From: Pseudomonas nunensis
Lineage (GTDB): Bacteria; Pseudomonadota; Gammaproteobacteria; Pseudomonadales; Pseudomonadaceae
Reading direction: 5' to 3'
NCBI RefSeq assembly: GCF_024296925.1
Contig: NZ_CP101125.1
Coordinates: 5,892,501-5,956,500, forward strand
Length of the DNA stretch: 64,000 bases
Position 1 is the stretch's first letter; every line of letters begins with the position of its first letter. The notes under the pieces are model-generated. The model did not search any database and was not told where the DNA came from. It saw only the letters and a program-made list of their open reading frames with translations. Both the position numbers and the translations under genes were made by a program. This document shows, one piece after another, positions 9,738 to 19,157 of this stretch.

Positions 9738-10532
9738 ATGGCTTTGCTACAGCTGGAGCGCATCAGCGCACAGTACCCCGGCAGTCCGGAACCGGTACTG
9801 ACGGATATTTCCTTGAGCCTGGGGCCCCAGCAATTGCTGGTGGCCCTCGGCCCGTCCGGCAGTGGCAAGACTTCGCTGTTGAACCTGATTGCCGGTTTCG
9901 TCGAGCCCAGCGCCGGGCGCATCACCCTTGACGGCGTGCCGGTCAAAGGCCCGAGCGCCGAACGCGGCGTGGTGTTCCAGGACGACGCGCTGCTGCCTTG
10001 GCAGGACGTGTTGGCCAACGTAGGTTTCGGTCTGGAACTGGCCGGCATCGCCAAAGACAAACGCGAAATCCGCGCGAGAGAAATGCTCGCGCTGGTGGAC
10101 CTTTCGGGTTTTGAAAACCGCCGGATCTGGCAGCTTTCGGGCGGCCAGAAGCAACGCGTCGGCCTCGCCCGCGCGCTCGCCGCCGACCCGCGCGTGTTGC
10201 TGATGGACGAACCCTTCGGCGCCCTCGATGCCTTCACCCGCGAACAAATGCAGGAGCTGTTGCTGCAAGTCTGGCAACGCACCGCCAAACCGGTATTCCT
10301 GATTACCCACGACATCGAAGAAGCGGTGTTCCTCGCCACGGACCTGATTCTGCTGGCGCCGAACCCCGGGCAAATCGTCGAGCGTTTGAGCCTGGATTTC
10401 GGTCAGCGTTATGCCGCTGGCGAGTCGGCACGGGCGATCAAGTCCGACCCGCGCTTTATCGAAACCCGCGAACACGTGCTCGCCAAAGTGTTCTCCCAAC
10501 GCAGCGCCGCCACGCGGCAGGAGCGCGCATGA
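9738..10532 (+). CDS. tauB: Taurine ABC transporter ATP-binding protein TauB
   Basis: This 264-residue ABC ATPase powers taurine import. Walker A is GPSGSGKT at residues 38-45, the ABC signature LSGGQKQR is at ~133-140, and Walker [13 protein letters not shown] is at ~153. The H-loop is in [13 protein letters not shown]. The sequence belongs to the nitrate/sulfonate/taurine subfamily ([16 protein letters not shown]-loop region). It lies 15 bases after tauA and overlaps tauC by four bases, consistent with one operon. Confidence 0.94.
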   Translation: MALLQLERISAQYPGSPEPVLTDISLSLGPQQLLVALGPSGSGKTSLLNLIAGFVEPSAGRITLDGVPVKGPSAERGVVFQDDALLPWQDVLANVGFGLELAGIAKDKREIRAREMLALVDLSGFENRRIWQLSGGQKQRVGLARALAADPRVLLMDEPFGALDAFTREQMQELLLQVWQRTAKPVFLITHDIEEAVFLATDLILLAPNPGQIVERLSLDFGQRYAAGESARAIKSDPRFIETREHVLAKVFSQRSAATRQERA

Positions 10533-11362
10533 GCAGCTATGAAATCCCGGCCGTGACGGTGAAACCCGGTTCGACGGTGATTCCGGTGCGCCGCAGTCTT
10601 AATACTCGCTGGATCAGCGTGCTGACGCTGTTCGCCTTGGTGTTCATCTGGTGGGCTGTCACGGCCACTGGAATGATCGAACCACTGTTCCTGCCACCGC
10701 CCTCCGCAGTCCTGCAAAAAGGCTGGCTGCTGGCGACCACGGGCTACATGGATTCCACCTTGTGGCAGCATTTGGGCGCGAGCCTGAGTCGCATTGGGCT
10801 GGGCCTTGGCTTCGCGGTGCTGACCGCCGTGCCGGTCGGGATTGCCATCGGCCACAACCGCATCGCGCGCGGGATTCTCGATCCGCTGATCGAGTTCTAC
10901 CGCCCGATTCCACCGCTGGCCTACCTGCCGCTGATCGTGATCTGGTGCGGCATCGGTGAGTTGTCGAAAGTCTTGCTGATCTACCTGGCGATCTTCGCGC
11001 CGATTGCCATCGCCACCGCGACGGGCGTGCGCACGGTCGATCCGGCCAAGTTGCGCGCCGCGCAGTCCTTGGGCGCGACCCGGGCGCAGCTGATTCGGCA
11101 TGTGATTCTGCCGAGTGCGCTGCCGGATATTTTGACCGGCGTGCGCATTGGTCTGGGCGTGGGTTGGTCGACGCTGGTTGCTGCCGAGCTGATCGCCGCC
11201 ACCAGCGGTTTGGGTTTTATGGTGCAGTCGGCCGCGCAGTTTCTGGTCACCGATGTGGTGGTGCTGGGGATTCTGGTGATCGCGCTGATCGCCTTCGCCA
11301 TGGAAATGGGCCTGCGCGCACTGCAACGCAAACTGGTGCCGTGGCACGGCCAGGCACATTGA
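10529..11362 (+). CDS. tauC: Taurine ABC transporter permease TauC
   Basis: This 277-residue inner-membrane permease has about six predicted membrane segments. The conserved EAA-type cytoplasmic loop that contacts TauB appears as [36 protein letters not shown] is typical of the SsuC/TauC family. Its start overlaps the tauB stop. It is separated from tauD by a 214-base gap holding a family-C palindrome, which may lower read-through to tauD. Confidence 0.94.
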   Translation: MSSYEIPAVTVKPGSTVIPVRRSLNTRWISVLTLFALVFIWWAVTATGMIEPLFLPPPSAVLQKGWLLATTGYMDSTLWQHLGASLSRIGLGLGFAVLTAVPVGIAIGHNRIARGILDPLIEFYRPIPPLAYLPLIVIWCGIGELSKVLLIYLAIFAPIAIATATGVRTVDPAKLRAAQSLGATRAQLIRHVILPSALPDILTGVRIGLGVGWSTLVAAELIAATSGLGFMVQSAAQFLVTDVVVLGILVIALIAFAMEMGLRALQRKLVPWHGQAH

Positions 11363-11419
11363 AGCTTATAAATGTGGGGCAACTGTCCTGATGCCCCCCC
11401 CCTTATTTGGATCACCCCT

Positions 11420-11519
11420 GTAGGAGCTGTCGAGTGAAACGAGGCTGCGATCTTTTGATCTTGCTCTCTAAAAAACAACATCAAAAGATCGCAGCCTCGT
11501 TTCACTCGACAGCTCCTAC
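11420..11519. repeat. Long palindrome, family C (GTAGGAGCTGTCGAGTGAAA)
   Basis: Near-perfect inverted arms of about 42 bases begin GTAGGAGCTGTCGAGTGAAA and run to GATCTTTTGATC, separated by ~17 bases. A second copy lies at 49132-49228. It differs in core sequence from the common REP and from the GGCGAGGGGGCTTG family in this window. Confidence 0.85.
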
Positions 11520-11576
11520 GGGTGCGGTGTCGTTCACAACATTCATGTACGACACCCAGAATTGAAGAGAACCACC

Positions 11577-12419
11577 ATGAGCAACTTGACCATCGTCCCC
11601 CTGAGCTCAGCCCTCGGCGCGCAAATCAGCGGCATCGACATCAGCCAGCCGCTGGACCAGGAGCAGCGCGACGCCATCGAACAGGCGCTGCTCAAACACC
11701 AAGTGCTGTTCTTCCGCGACCAGCCGATCACGCCGCAGCAACAAGCGCGTTTCGCCGCGAATTTCGGCGACCTGCACATTCATCCGATCTACCCGAACGT
11801 GCCGGAACAACCGGAAGTGCTGATCCTCGACACCGCCGTCACCGACGTGCGCGACAACGCGATCTGGCACACCGACGTGACCTTCCTGCCAACCCCGGCC
11901 CTGGGCGCGGTACTCAGCGCCAAGTTGCTGCCGGAGTTCGGCGGCGATACGTTGTGGGCCAGCGGGATTGCGGCGTATGAGGCGTTGTCCGCGCCGATGA
12001 AAACCTTGCTCGAAGGCCTGACCGCGACTCACGATTTCACGCGCTCATTTCCGCTGGAACGCTATGGCAACACGCCTGAAGCGCTGGCGCAGTGGGAAGA
12101 AGCCCGGCGCAAGAATCCGCCACTGTCGCACCCGGTGATACGCACGCACCCGGTCAGCGGGCGCCGTTCGTTGTTCGTCAACGAAGGGTTCACGTCGAGG
12201 ATCAATGAATTGTCGGAGACCGAAAGCGAGGCGATTCTGAAGCTGTTGTTCGCCCACGCGACCCGGCCGGAATTCACCATTCGCTGGCGCTGGCAGAAGG
12301 ATGACGTGGCGTTCTGGGATAACCGCGTGACCCAGCATTACGCGGTGGACGATTACCGCCCGGCGCGGCGAGTGATGCAGCGGGCGACGGTGTTGGGGGA
12401 TGTGCCGTTTTTTCGGTGA
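11577..12419 (+). CDS. tauD: Taurine dioxygenase TauD
   Basis: This 280-residue Fe(II)/2-oxoglutarate dioxygenase converts taurine to sulfite and aminoacetaldehyde in the cytosol. The facial triad is visible as H98 and D100 in WHTDVTF and H254 in TQHYAVDDY. The 2-oxoglutarate/sulfonate-binding Arg lies in the following RPARRVMQR (residues 261-269). These match E. coli TauD positions with a one-residue shift. The ATG at 11577 was chosen over the TTG at 11562 because it gives the canonical [10 protein letters not shown] start. It follows tauABC on the same strand, and a paralogue (atsK) lies at 61.1 kb. Confidence 0.95.
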   Translation: MSNLTIVPLSSALGAQISGIDISQPLDQEQRDAIEQALLKHQVLFFRDQPITPQQQARFAANFGDLHIHPIYPNVPEQPEVLILDTAVTDVRDNAIWHTDVTFLPTPALGAVLSAKLLPEFGGDTLWASGIAAYEALSAPMKTLLEGLTATHDFTRSFPLERYGNTPEALAQWEEARRKNPPLSHPVIRTHPVSGRRSLFVNEGFTSRINELSETESEAILKLLFAHATRPEFTIRWRWQKDDVAFWDNRVTQHYAVDDYRPARRVMQRATVLGDVPFFR

Positions 12420-12450
12420 GCCTTGATTTCTTCATTGCCCGGTCTGGCCC

Positions 12451-12524
12451 CATCGCGAGCAAGCTCGCTCCCACATTGGATCTGCGTTGATGCAAAACCT
12501 GTGGGAGCGAGCTTGCTCGCGATG
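12451..12524. repeat. REPIN (GTGGGAGCGAGCTTGCTCGCG subtype)
   Basis: Inverted REP cores CATCGCGAGCAAGCTCGCTC and its complement are separated by ~28 bases, between convergent tauD and the aldo/keto reductase gene. The core is a one-base variant of the commoner form; the same subtype recurs at 50270. Confidence 0.9.
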
Positions 12525-12562
12525 GCGATCCAAAAGGCGCCGGAAGATCCGGCGCCGAACAC

Positions 12563-13600
12563 TTACTCAGCCGTCGAAGGCTTCTCCCAAAGATTGATCC
12601 CGCCTTCCTGGGCAAACCGATCGATCTCCGCCAACTCTTCCGCGCTAAAGCTCAGGTTCTTCAACGCCCCGACGTTTTCGATGATCTGCTCCGGCCGGCT
12701 CGCGCCGATCAGTGCCGAGGTCACGCGTGGGTCGCGCAGGGTCCACGCCAACGCAAGTTGCGCCAGGCTCTGGCCGCGACGCTTGGCGATTTCGTTGAGC
12801 CCACGCACATGGGCGATGTTGGCTTCGGACAGGTGCGATTCCTGCAATGAACCACCGCCCGGACGGTTGACCCGCGCATCCTTCGGAATGCCATTGAGGT
12901 ATTTGTCGGTCAACAAGCCTTGGGCCAATGGAGTGAAGGCAATCACGCCGGCGCCGAGTTCGTCGGTGACATCCAGCAGATCTTTTTCCACCCAGCGGTT
13001 GAGCAAGTTGTAGGCCGGTTGGTGAATCAGTAGCGGCACTTTCCACTCTTGCAACAGCGCGGCGATTTCGCGGGTTTTTACCCCGGAATACGACGAGATG
13101 CCGATGTACAACGCCTTGCCCTGCTGCACCGCAGTGGCCAATGCGCTGGCGGTTTCTTCCAACGGGGTGTCCGGGTCGAAGCGGTGGGAATAGAAGATGT
13201 CCACATAATCGAGGCCCAGGCGTTGCAGGCTCTGGTCGAGGCTGGCCAGCACGTATTTACGCGAACCGCCGCCCTGGCCGTAAGGGCCTGGCCACATGTC
13301 CCAACCGGCCTTGCTGGAGATGATCAACTCGTCGCGGTACTGCTTGAAGTCTTCACGCAGCAGGCGACCGAAGTTGATCTCGGCGCTGCCGTACGGCGGG
13401 CCGTAATTGTTGGCGAGGTCGAAGTGGTTGATGCCCAAGTCGAACGCGGTACGCAGCAACGAACGCTGGGTGTCGATCGGCGTGCTGTCGCCGAAGTTGT
13501 GCCACAGGCCCAGGGACAGCGCCGGCAGCACCAGCCCGCTGCGGCCTACGCGGCGGTAAGGGATAGAGTCGTAGCGGTTTTCGGCAGCGGTGTAAGTCAT
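12563..13600 (-). CDS. Aldo/keto reductase (YghZ/MgrA-like)
   Basis: This 345-residue TIM-barrel NADPH-dependent oxidoreductase resembles the YghZ/L-glyceraldehyde-3-phosphate reductase subgroup of aldo/keto reductases. N-terminal YRRVGRSGLVLPALSLGLWHNF is typical. The catalytic Tyr is in FDLANNYGPPYGSAE, the Lys in ISSKAGWDMWPGPYGQGG, and the His in DIFYSHRFDP. Cofactor binding lies in the C-terminal SALIGASRPEQIIENV. It is a single gene on the minus strand, convergent with tauD and downstream of the TonB receptor/monooxygenase operon but separated from it by a large palindrome. Physiological substrate unknown. Confidence 0.88.
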   Translation of the reverse strand: MTYTAAENRYDSIPYRRVGRSGLVLPALSLGLWHNFGDSTPIDTQRSLLRTAFDLGINHFDLANNYGPPYGSAEINFGRLLREDFKQYRDELIISSKAGWDMWPGPYGQGGGSRKYVLASLDQSLQRLGLDYVDIFYSHRFDPDTPLEETASALATAVQQGKALYIGISSYSGVKTREIAALLQEWKVPLLIHQPAYNLLNRWVEKDLLDVTDELGAGVIAFTPLAQGLLTDKYLNGIPKDARVNRPGGGSLQESHLSEANIAHVRGLNEIAKRRGQSLAQLALAWTLRDPRVTSALIGASRPEQIIENVGALKNLSFSAEELAEIDRFAQEGGINLWEKPSTAE

Positions 13601-13649
13601 CGAATCCTCTCTTGTTTGGGGTGCTAATAACTGGAGTCAGACATCAATC

Positions 13650-13745
13650 CTGTGGCGAGGGAGCTTGCTCCCGTTCGGCTGCGCAGCAGTCGCAAATTTC
13701 GGGGGCCGCTTCGCGCCCCAGCGGGAGCAAGCTCCCTCGCCACAA
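13650..13745. repeat. Long palindrome, family B (TGGCGAGGGAGCTTGCTCCC)
   Basis: Inverted ends TGTGGCGAGGGAGCTTGCTC flank a partly palindromic interior (GGCTGCGCAGCAGTCGC). This is one of five family-B copies (27025, 35097, 37863 and 44288 are the others). It lies between the monooxygenase stop and the aldo/keto reductase start on the minus strand. Confidence 0.85.
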
Positions 13746-13764
13746 AAGCCCTTTTGCCTTTGGT

Positions 13765-15084
13765 TTAAACAAATCTATTGCCCGGCCTGGCGAGTCCAAG
13801 GTTCTGGCGCAAGGTCCGGCCTTCGTACTCTGTTCTGAACAAGCCTCGGCGTTGCAGTTCCGGAACCACGCCATTGGCAAAGTCTTGCAACCCGCCCGGC
13901 AGGTGCGGCACCAGCACATTGAAGCCGTCCGCCGCGCCTTGTTCGAACCATTCCTGCAAGCGGTCCGCAATCTGTTCCGGCGTGCCCACCAGGCTGTAAT
14001 GCCCGCGACCGCCGGCAATCTTGCGGCCCAGTTCAGCAAGGCTGAGGTTTTCCCGGCCTGCCAGTTCGGTCAGCAGTTTCTGACGGCTTTGCTGACCGCT
14101 TTCGGTCAACGGTAATTCCGGCAGCGGTCCGTCCAACGGGTACTTCGACAAGTCGAAGTTGCCCAGCATACGCCCAAGTAATGCGACGCCAACCTCCGGT
14201 TCGACTAATTGCTGAAACGTTTCACATTTTTCCTGCGCTTCGCTTTCGGTCTGCCCGACGACCACAAAAACACCGGGCATGATTTTCAGCGAATCATCAC
14301 TGCGACCGTAGCGACTCAAGCGTCCCTTGAGGTCGGCATAAAACGCCTGGGCATTGGCCAGCGACGTCTGCGCGGTGAACACCACTTCAGCAGTTTGCGC
14401 CGCCAGTTCACGACCGAGTTCGGAAGAACCGGCTTGCACAATCACCGGCTGACCTTGGGGTGAGCGCGCCACGTTCAGCGGGCCTTTGACCCGGAAGTAT
14501 TTACCGACATGATCCTGTACGTGTACTTTTTCCGGGTGGTAGTACGTACCGCTGACTTTGTCGCGCACAAAGGCATCGTCTTCCCAGCTGTCCCACAGTC
14601 CGGTAACCACCTGATAAAACTCCCGAGCCCGGCTGTAGCGGTCGGCGTGACCGATATGCTCGTCACGACCGAAATTCTGCGCTTCGGCGGCATTGTCGGA
14701 AGTCACCAGATTCCACCCCGAGCGCCCCCCGGAAAGATGGTCCAGGGAAGCGAACTTTCGTGCTACGTGGTACGGCTCGTTATAGCTGGTTGTAGCGGTG
14801 GCAATCAGCCCGATACGCTCGGTTACAGCGCTCAATGCAGCGAGCAGAGTCAGGGGTTCAAAGTGGTCTGAGCGAGCCATGTGGCTGGCAATCGCTCCGG
14901 TTGGAGCCGCCAGGCTGTCGGCAATGAACAACGCGTCAAACTTCGCCGCCTCGGCAATCTGCGCCAGGTGCTTGTAGTGGGCGAAGTCGAGTCCGGCGTC
15001 GGCCGGCACGTCGGGATGACGCCAGGCAGCGACGTGGTGCCCGGTGGCCATCAGGAACGCGCCAAGCTTGAGCTGTCGAGACAT
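13765..15084 (-). CDS. FMN-dependent monooxygenase (NtaA/SnaA/DszA family)
   Basis: This 439-residue bacterial-luciferase-fold monooxygenase would use FMNH2 and oxygen. N-terminal LGAFLMATGHHVAAWRHPD, the family hallmark SGGRSGWNLVTSDN (~120-133) and AEAQNFG place it with nitrilotriacetate and dibenzothiophene-sulfone monooxygenases. Such enzymes often cleave C-S or C-N bonds. It starts two bases after the TonB-receptor stop, with AAGGAC as ribosome-binding site inside the receptor's last codons, so the two form one operon. No flavin reductase gene lies nearby. Substrate unknown, but the operon and region suggest an organosulfur compound. Confidence 0.88.
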   Translation of the reverse strand: MSRQLKLGAFLMATGHHVAAWRHPDVPADAGLDFAHYKHLAQIAEAAKFDALFIADSLAAPTGAIASHMARSDHFEPLTLLAALSAVTERIGLIATATTSYNEPYHVARKFASLDHLSGGRSGWNLVTSDNAAEAQNFGRDEHIGHADRYSRAREFYQVVTGLWDSWEDDAFVRDKVSGTYYHPEKVHVQDHVGKYFRVKGPLNVARSPQGQPVIVQAGSSELGRELAAQTAEVVFTAQTSLANAQAFYADLKGRLSRYGRSDDSLKIMPGVFVVVGQTESEAQEKCETFQQLVEPEVGVALLGRMLGNFDLSKYPLDGPLPELPLTESGQQSRQKLLTELAGRENLSLAELGRKIAGGRGHYSLVGTPEQIADRLQEWFEQGAADGFNVLVPHLPGGLQDFANGVVPELQRRGLFRTEYEGRTLRQNLGLARPGNRFV

Positions 15085-15086
15085 GG

Positions 15087-17333
15087 TCAGAAGTCCTTGC
15101 GCAGTTGCACGCCGAAGTAGCGCTCATCGTCCCGTGGCACGGCGCGGTAAATGTAGCTGCCACCGCTGGCCAGTAGCGGCGAGTAGGACTTGTCGGCGAG
15201 GTTCTTGCCCAGCAACGCCACGCGCCAGCCGTTGCTGTAATCCGCCAGGGCCACGCTGGCGTTCCACAAACCGTAGGCACCCTGCTTGGTGTCGACGTTC
15301 TGGCTGATGTCGTACTGCACTTCGCTCTGCCAGCTGTAGTCGGTGCCGAGTTCGATATCCAGGCCGTTATCCAGCGGGATCGTGTAGTCGGCGCGCACGT
15401 AGCTTTTCCAGTCCGGACTGAACGGCAGAGGCTTGCCGTTGACGTTGCACGACGCCGCCGCACCGGCCGGGCAGGCGAACTCGTCGATGCGCGCGCGGGT
15501 GTAGGCCAAGGCGCCGGAGAACTTGAGTTGCTGGGTCGCCTGCAAGGCGTAATCAAGCTCCACACCTTCGGTGCTGACGCTGCCGGCGTTGATCAAACGG
15601 GTCACCACTTGCCCGGCAACGGTGTCGAAGAAGTTCGCCTGATAGTTGTCGTAATCGCTGTGGAATACCGCCAGGTTGGTGGTCAGGCGATTGTTCCAGG
15701 AAGTGGCTTTGATCCCGGCCTCCCAGGTGTTGGAAGTCTCCGGTTTCAGCGCCTCGGTATCCCGTGGCTGCATGTTGAAGAACACGTTGTAGGCCGGGCC
15801 TTTGTAGCCGCGCGAATAGGTCAGGTAAGTGGTGACCGTATCGCTCAAGTCGTACTGCACACCGAGCCGCCCGGACCAGCCGTCCTCGTCCACCGAACCC
15901 GAACTGCTGGTGCCTGGTTGAATGCCGCTGACGGTGGTGGCCGAGGTGGAAACCCGACGGTGATCGTATTCCAGATCATCGTGGGTCCAGCGCAGACCCG
16001 CGATGCCACGGAAATTCGAGGTGAAGTTGAGGGTGCTTTCGCCGAACACCGCGTAGCTGTCGCTGGTGGTGCTGTAATCGGCGACACCACGGTTGATGCT
16101 GGTTGGAGTGGTCAACGTGCGCTGATAGGTTTCCTCATCCTTGCCGTGCATGTAGAACAGGCCGCCGACGTATTCGAGGAATTCGCCTTTCGGCGACGCC
16201 AGACGCAGCTCCTGGGAGTACTGATCGAACGCCAGATCACCCTTGTCAGCCGTGCCAGGGAACGCAGCGGTCACGGTGCCGAGGCGATCGCCGTCCTGAT
16301 ACTGCGTGTTGTCCCAGCCGCGCCACGCAGTGATCGAGGTCAGGGTGTAATCGCCGAGGTTCCAGTCGAGCTGGCCGGACAGGCCCTTGTTGATGTCATC
16401 CACGTGGCTGCGGGTGTCGGTGTTGATGTCGCGGTTGTCGCTGGACGCCCGCACCGGGTTCAACGCATTGGCGAAGGCCGGGGTCAGGGATTTGCTGACC
16501 ACGCCGTTGGGCGCGTCGTCGTGGGACTGCATGTAGTCGGCAATCAGGGTGAATTTGAGGTCGTCGTTCGGGGTGAATTCCAGTTTGCCGCGCACGCCTT
16601 TGTGGTTGTAGCCGTTGACCTCCTGACCGTTGTGCTGGTTGTCGACGTTGCCGTCGTAGCTGCCGAACAGCGTGGTGATCGAGCCTTTCAGCGTGTCCGG
16701 AATCAGGCTGCCGCCGATGCCGAAGCGAGTGCGGCTTTCGTTGCCGCTGTAGTACGACTGATCGACGTAACCGTGGGTCTCGGCGGTCGGCGCTTTGCTG
16801 GTGATGTTGAGCACGCCGGCCGAGGCGTTCTTGCCGAACAGCGTGCCCTGAGGGCCGCGCAGGACTTCGATGCGCTCCAGGTCCAACAGGTCGAGGGTCG
16901 CCTGGCCCGGACGGGCATAGACCACGCCGTCGATCACCGTGGCCACGGTCGGCTCGACACCTGGCGAGGTAGAAATCGTGCCGACACCACGGACAAACAG
17001 CGAGGTGTCCTTGTTCGACGCGCCGGTGCGGAAGTTCAGCGACGGCACTTGCTGCACGATGCTGGCCACGCCGTTGCGATTGTCGCGCTCAAGCTGCTCG
17101 CCATCCAGCACCGACACTGCCACCGGGACTTTCTGCAACGACTCTTCGCGACGAGTAGCAGTGACCGTGACGGACTTCAGGGTAGGTTCCTGATCCGCGC
17201 TGTCGGCGGCGAATGCGCCAGGCACAGGCAGCGCGGTCAACCCCGCGAGCAGCCAGCCCAGATGCGGTCGGCGTGGTGTGGCGGCGCGAATCGATCGCGC
17301 CAGTTTGTGTGATTCCCCAGGAATGCTGTGCAT
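15087..17333 (-). CDS. TonB-dependent outer-membrane receptor
   Basis: This is a TonB-dependent receptor of about 748 residues with an N-terminal plug and a C-terminal beta-barrel ending in aromatic KDF. The plug shows SVTVTATRREESLQKVPVAV and RIEVLRGPQGTLFGKNASAG. The reading frame is open up to 17477, but a start at 17333 (MHSIPGES) gives a long signal peptide ending at VPGAFA; an ATG at 17408 is also possible. The perfect LacI-type palindrome at 17439-17452 lies inside the longest frame, which argues that translation begins downstream. It is cotranscribed with the monooxygenase gene and divergent from a LacI-family regulator, so ligand-induced uptake and oxidation is likely. Ligand unknown. 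Confidence 0.88.
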   Translation of the reverse strand: MHSIPGESHKLARSIRAATPRRPHLGWLLAGLTALPVPGAFAADSADQEPTLKSVTVTATRREESLQKVPVAVSVLDGEQLERDNRNGVASIVQQVPSLNFRTGASNKDTSLFVRGVGTISTSPGVEPTVATVIDGVVYARPGQATLDLLDLERIEVLRGPQGTLFGKNASAGVLNITSKAPTAETHGYVDQSYYSGNESRTRFGIGGSLIPDTLKGSITTLFGSYDGNVDNQHNGQEVNGYNHKGVRGKLEFTPNDDLKFTLIADYMQSHDDAPNGVVSKSLTPAFANALNPVRASSDNRDINTDTRSHVDDINKGLSGQLDWNLGDYTLTSITAWRGWDNTQYQDGDRLGTVTAAFPGTADKGDLAFDQYSQELRLASPKGEFLEYVGGLFYMHGKDEETYQRTLTTPTSINRGVADYSTTSDSYAVFGESTLNFTSNFRGIAGLRWTHDDLEYDHRRVSTSATTVSGIQPGTSSSGSVDEDGWSGRLGVQYDLSDTVTTYLTYSRGYKGPAYNVFFNMQPRDTEALKPETSNTWEAGIKATSWNNRLTTNLAVFHSDYDNYQANFFDTVAGQVVTRLINAGSVSTEGVELDYALQATQQLKFSGALAYTRARIDEFACPAGAAASCNVNGKPLPFSPDWKSYVRADYTIPLDNGLDIELGTDYSWQSEVQYDISQNVDTKQGAYGLWNASVALADYSNGWRVALLGKNLADKSYSPLLASGGSYIYRAVPRDDERYFGVQLRKDF

Positions 17334-17438
17334 GGTCTGTCCGCTCGAAAATTGCCCTGAACCGCTGCCCTTCTGCGAAGACAGCGCCTGTGAATGTGTC
17401 TTGGGCATTCGCTCGAGCGAGTAGCAGACAGAACGCTT

Positions 17439-17452
17439 TGTTAGCGCTAACA
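17439..17452. promoter_or_regulatory. LacI-family operator candidate
   Basis: TGTTAGCGCTAACA is a perfect 14-base palindrome with the central CG typical of LacI/GalR-family operators. It lies between the divergent TonB-receptor operon and the LacI-type regulator gene, ~31 bases upstream of the 17408 ATG and 88 bases from the regulator start. Confidence 0.75.
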
Positions 17453-17539
17453 TCGCCAGTATCAGCAAGCCTGGCATAGACCGTCCAATACTGAAAAATT
17501 ACTTTTATATGCGTTTTGGTTTTGAAGAGGGATCACCCG

Positions 17540-18580
17540 TTGAGTGAAGACAAGCCCCGCAAACGCCGTGGCGCCGGCCGTGTAACGCTCAATACCGTGG
17601 CGCGGCAGGCCGGGGTTTCGGCGATCACCGTCTCGCGTTATTTCAATCAGCCGGAACAGGTTTCACCGGAGCGGCGCGAGCGCATCGCGGCGGTGGTGGC
17701 GGAGTTGGGTTACGTGCCAAACCTGGTAGCCGGTGGGCTGGCGTCGGCGCGCGGGAAGATTGTCGGCATGGTGATCCCGAACATCTCCGGGCCGATCTTC
17801 GCCAACACCATCCAGGGCTTCAGCGACACCCTCAGTCGCCACGGCTATCAGCTGTTGCTGGCGTCGAGCTACTTCAGCGCCGAGCAGGAAGAAAGCGCCG
17901 TGCGAGCGTTCCTCGGCTGGTCACCGGCAGCGCTGGTGCTGACCAGTCACTTCCACAGCGCCGGCACCGAAAAGATGATTGCCGAAGCGGATATCCCAGT
18001 GATCGAAACCTGGGATTACCAACCCGAACGCGAGCCGCTGCAGATCGGTTTTTCGCATTTTGAAGTCGGCGTGACAGCTGCGCGATATCTGCGTGGCAAA
18101 GGCTATCGGCGGATAGCGTTTGTGCAGAACAGCGCGCCGGGGGACCTCAGTGCATTGGAGCGACGGGATGGCTACGCGGCGACCGTTCGCGAGTTGGGGC
18201 TGGAACCCTGGGTGTTCGCCCCGGATGCGGACCGCGCCCCGTTCGAGGCCGGAAAACAGGCGATGGAAGCTCTAATGAGCGCCTCACCCCGCCCCGACGC
18301 CATCATCTTCGCCAACGACAACCTCGCCGCCGGTGGCTTGCTGGCCGGGCAACGGGCGGGGCTGAAAATTCCTGAAGACTGCGCGGTCCTTGGGTTCGGC
18401 GACTATCCGTTCGCCGAAATGCTACTGCCGAGTTTGAGCACTATCAAACCGCCCGCGCTGGAGATCGGCGTACTGGCCGCGACACGGGTGCTGGAGAGTC
18501 TGGGGGTGTTGCCGGTGGAAGATGAAGTGCAGCGGCTGAACCTGCTGGAATGCCACGTGATCGAGCGCGAAAGCGCCTGA
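17540..18580 (+). CDS. LacI-family transcriptional regulator
   Basis: This 346-residue repressor has an N-terminal helix-turn-helix (VTLNTVARQAGVSAITVSRY, about residues 15-34), the hinge-helix PNLVAGGLAS, and a periplasmic-binding-protein-like ligand domain beginning IVGMVIPNISGPIF. The gluconate-repressor (GntR/LacI) subgroup is the closest I recognise. A TTG start at 17540 is chosen because GAGGGA lies eight bases upstream; the frame extends to a TTG at 17516. It is divergent from the TonB receptor/monooxygenase operon, and TGTTAGCGCTAACA lies between them, so it probably represses that operon and perhaps itself. Confidence 0.88.
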   Translation: MSEDKPRKRRGAGRVTLNTVARQAGVSAITVSRYFNQPEQVSPERRERIAAVVAELGYVPNLVAGGLASARGKIVGMVIPNISGPIFANTIQGFSDTLSRHGYQLLLASSYFSAEQEESAVRAFLGWSPAALVLTSHFHSAGTEKMIAEADIPVIETWDYQPEREPLQIGFSHFEVGVTAARYLRGKGYRRIAFVQNSAPGDLSALERRDGYAATVRELGLEPWVFAPDADRAPFEAGKQAMEALMSASPRPDAIIFANDNLAAGGLLAGQRAGLKIPEDCAVLGFGDYPFAEMLLPSLSTIKPPALEIGVLAATRVLESLGVLPVEDEVQRLNLLECHVIERESA

Positions 18581-18596
18581 CGGAATTGCACAATAC

Positions 18597-18687
18597 CTGT
18601 GGGAGCGGGCTTGCTCGCGAAGGCGGCGTATCAGACGACATCAATGTTGAATGCCAGGACGCTTTCGCGAGCAAGCCCGCTCCCACT
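18597..18687. repeat. REPIN (GTGGGAGCGGGCTTGCTCGCG type)
   Basis: Inverted REP cores are separated by ~45 bases, between convergent lacI-type and hicB genes. Confidence 0.9.
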
Positions 18688-18696
18688 GGATCGGTA

Positions 18697-19098
18697 TCAG
18701 GCCGACAGTTCGCGCAGAGCTGCAGCCGCTAAAAAACCAGACCTTGAGCTGTAACGCTGATCCCGCCTCACAGTCTGGTCGATTCGCTCAAGCAGTTGCT
18801 CAGGCAACGTAGCGTTGAAACGTACCGCCTTGCCGAAGTAAGGCGTGATATCGAACTCGACCACTCCCCACACGCCACCGGCGTAATCAGGATTATCGAG
18901 GTGAGCATCAATCTCTCGCACCTGCGGCAATGGATCGCCATCGGCGACCAGGCCCTCGTAGTGCAAGGACAACGCCTCCTTCACGTTTTCGAATGCCTGC
19001 GCCACAGTGCTGCCCGCAGAGAAGCACCCCGGTACGTCCGGGACGATCACTCCGTACTCTGAGTCGGCATCCTTGTGCAGAACGACCGGGAATTTCAT
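18697..19098 (-). CDS. hicB: HicB-family antitoxin
   Basis: This 133-residue antitoxin has an N-terminal HicB fold (FPVVLHKDADSEYGVIVPDV, then PGCFSAGSTVAQAFENVKEAL) and a C-terminal ribbon-helix-helix-like DNA-binding segment (FNATLPEQLLERIDQTV to SRSGFLAAAALREL). It would neutralise the HicA mRNA interferase and repress the operon. The frame is open to 19161, but the ATG at 19098 is preferred because AGGAAGGA precedes it and the product begins MKFPVVLHKD as in the family. hicA lies upstream, 59 bases away, the usual toxin-first order. Confidence 0.88.
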   Translation of the reverse strand: MKFPVVLHKDADSEYGVIVPDVPGCFSAGSTVAQAFENVKEALSLHYEGLVADGDPLPQVREIDAHLDNPDYAGGVWGVVEFDITPYFGKAVRFNATLPEQLLERIDQTVRRDQRYSSRSGFLAAAALRELSA

Positions 19099-19157
19099 TT
19101 GGATGAATCCTTCCTGTAGTAAGTCCCCCACGGGACTCTCAAATCCAATAACAGGCT

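Noticed and set aside
13765..15084. Calling this monooxygenase SsuD, NtaA or another named enzyme
   Set aside because: The motifs support only the NtaA/SnaA/DszA family level; no residue pattern fixes a substrate.
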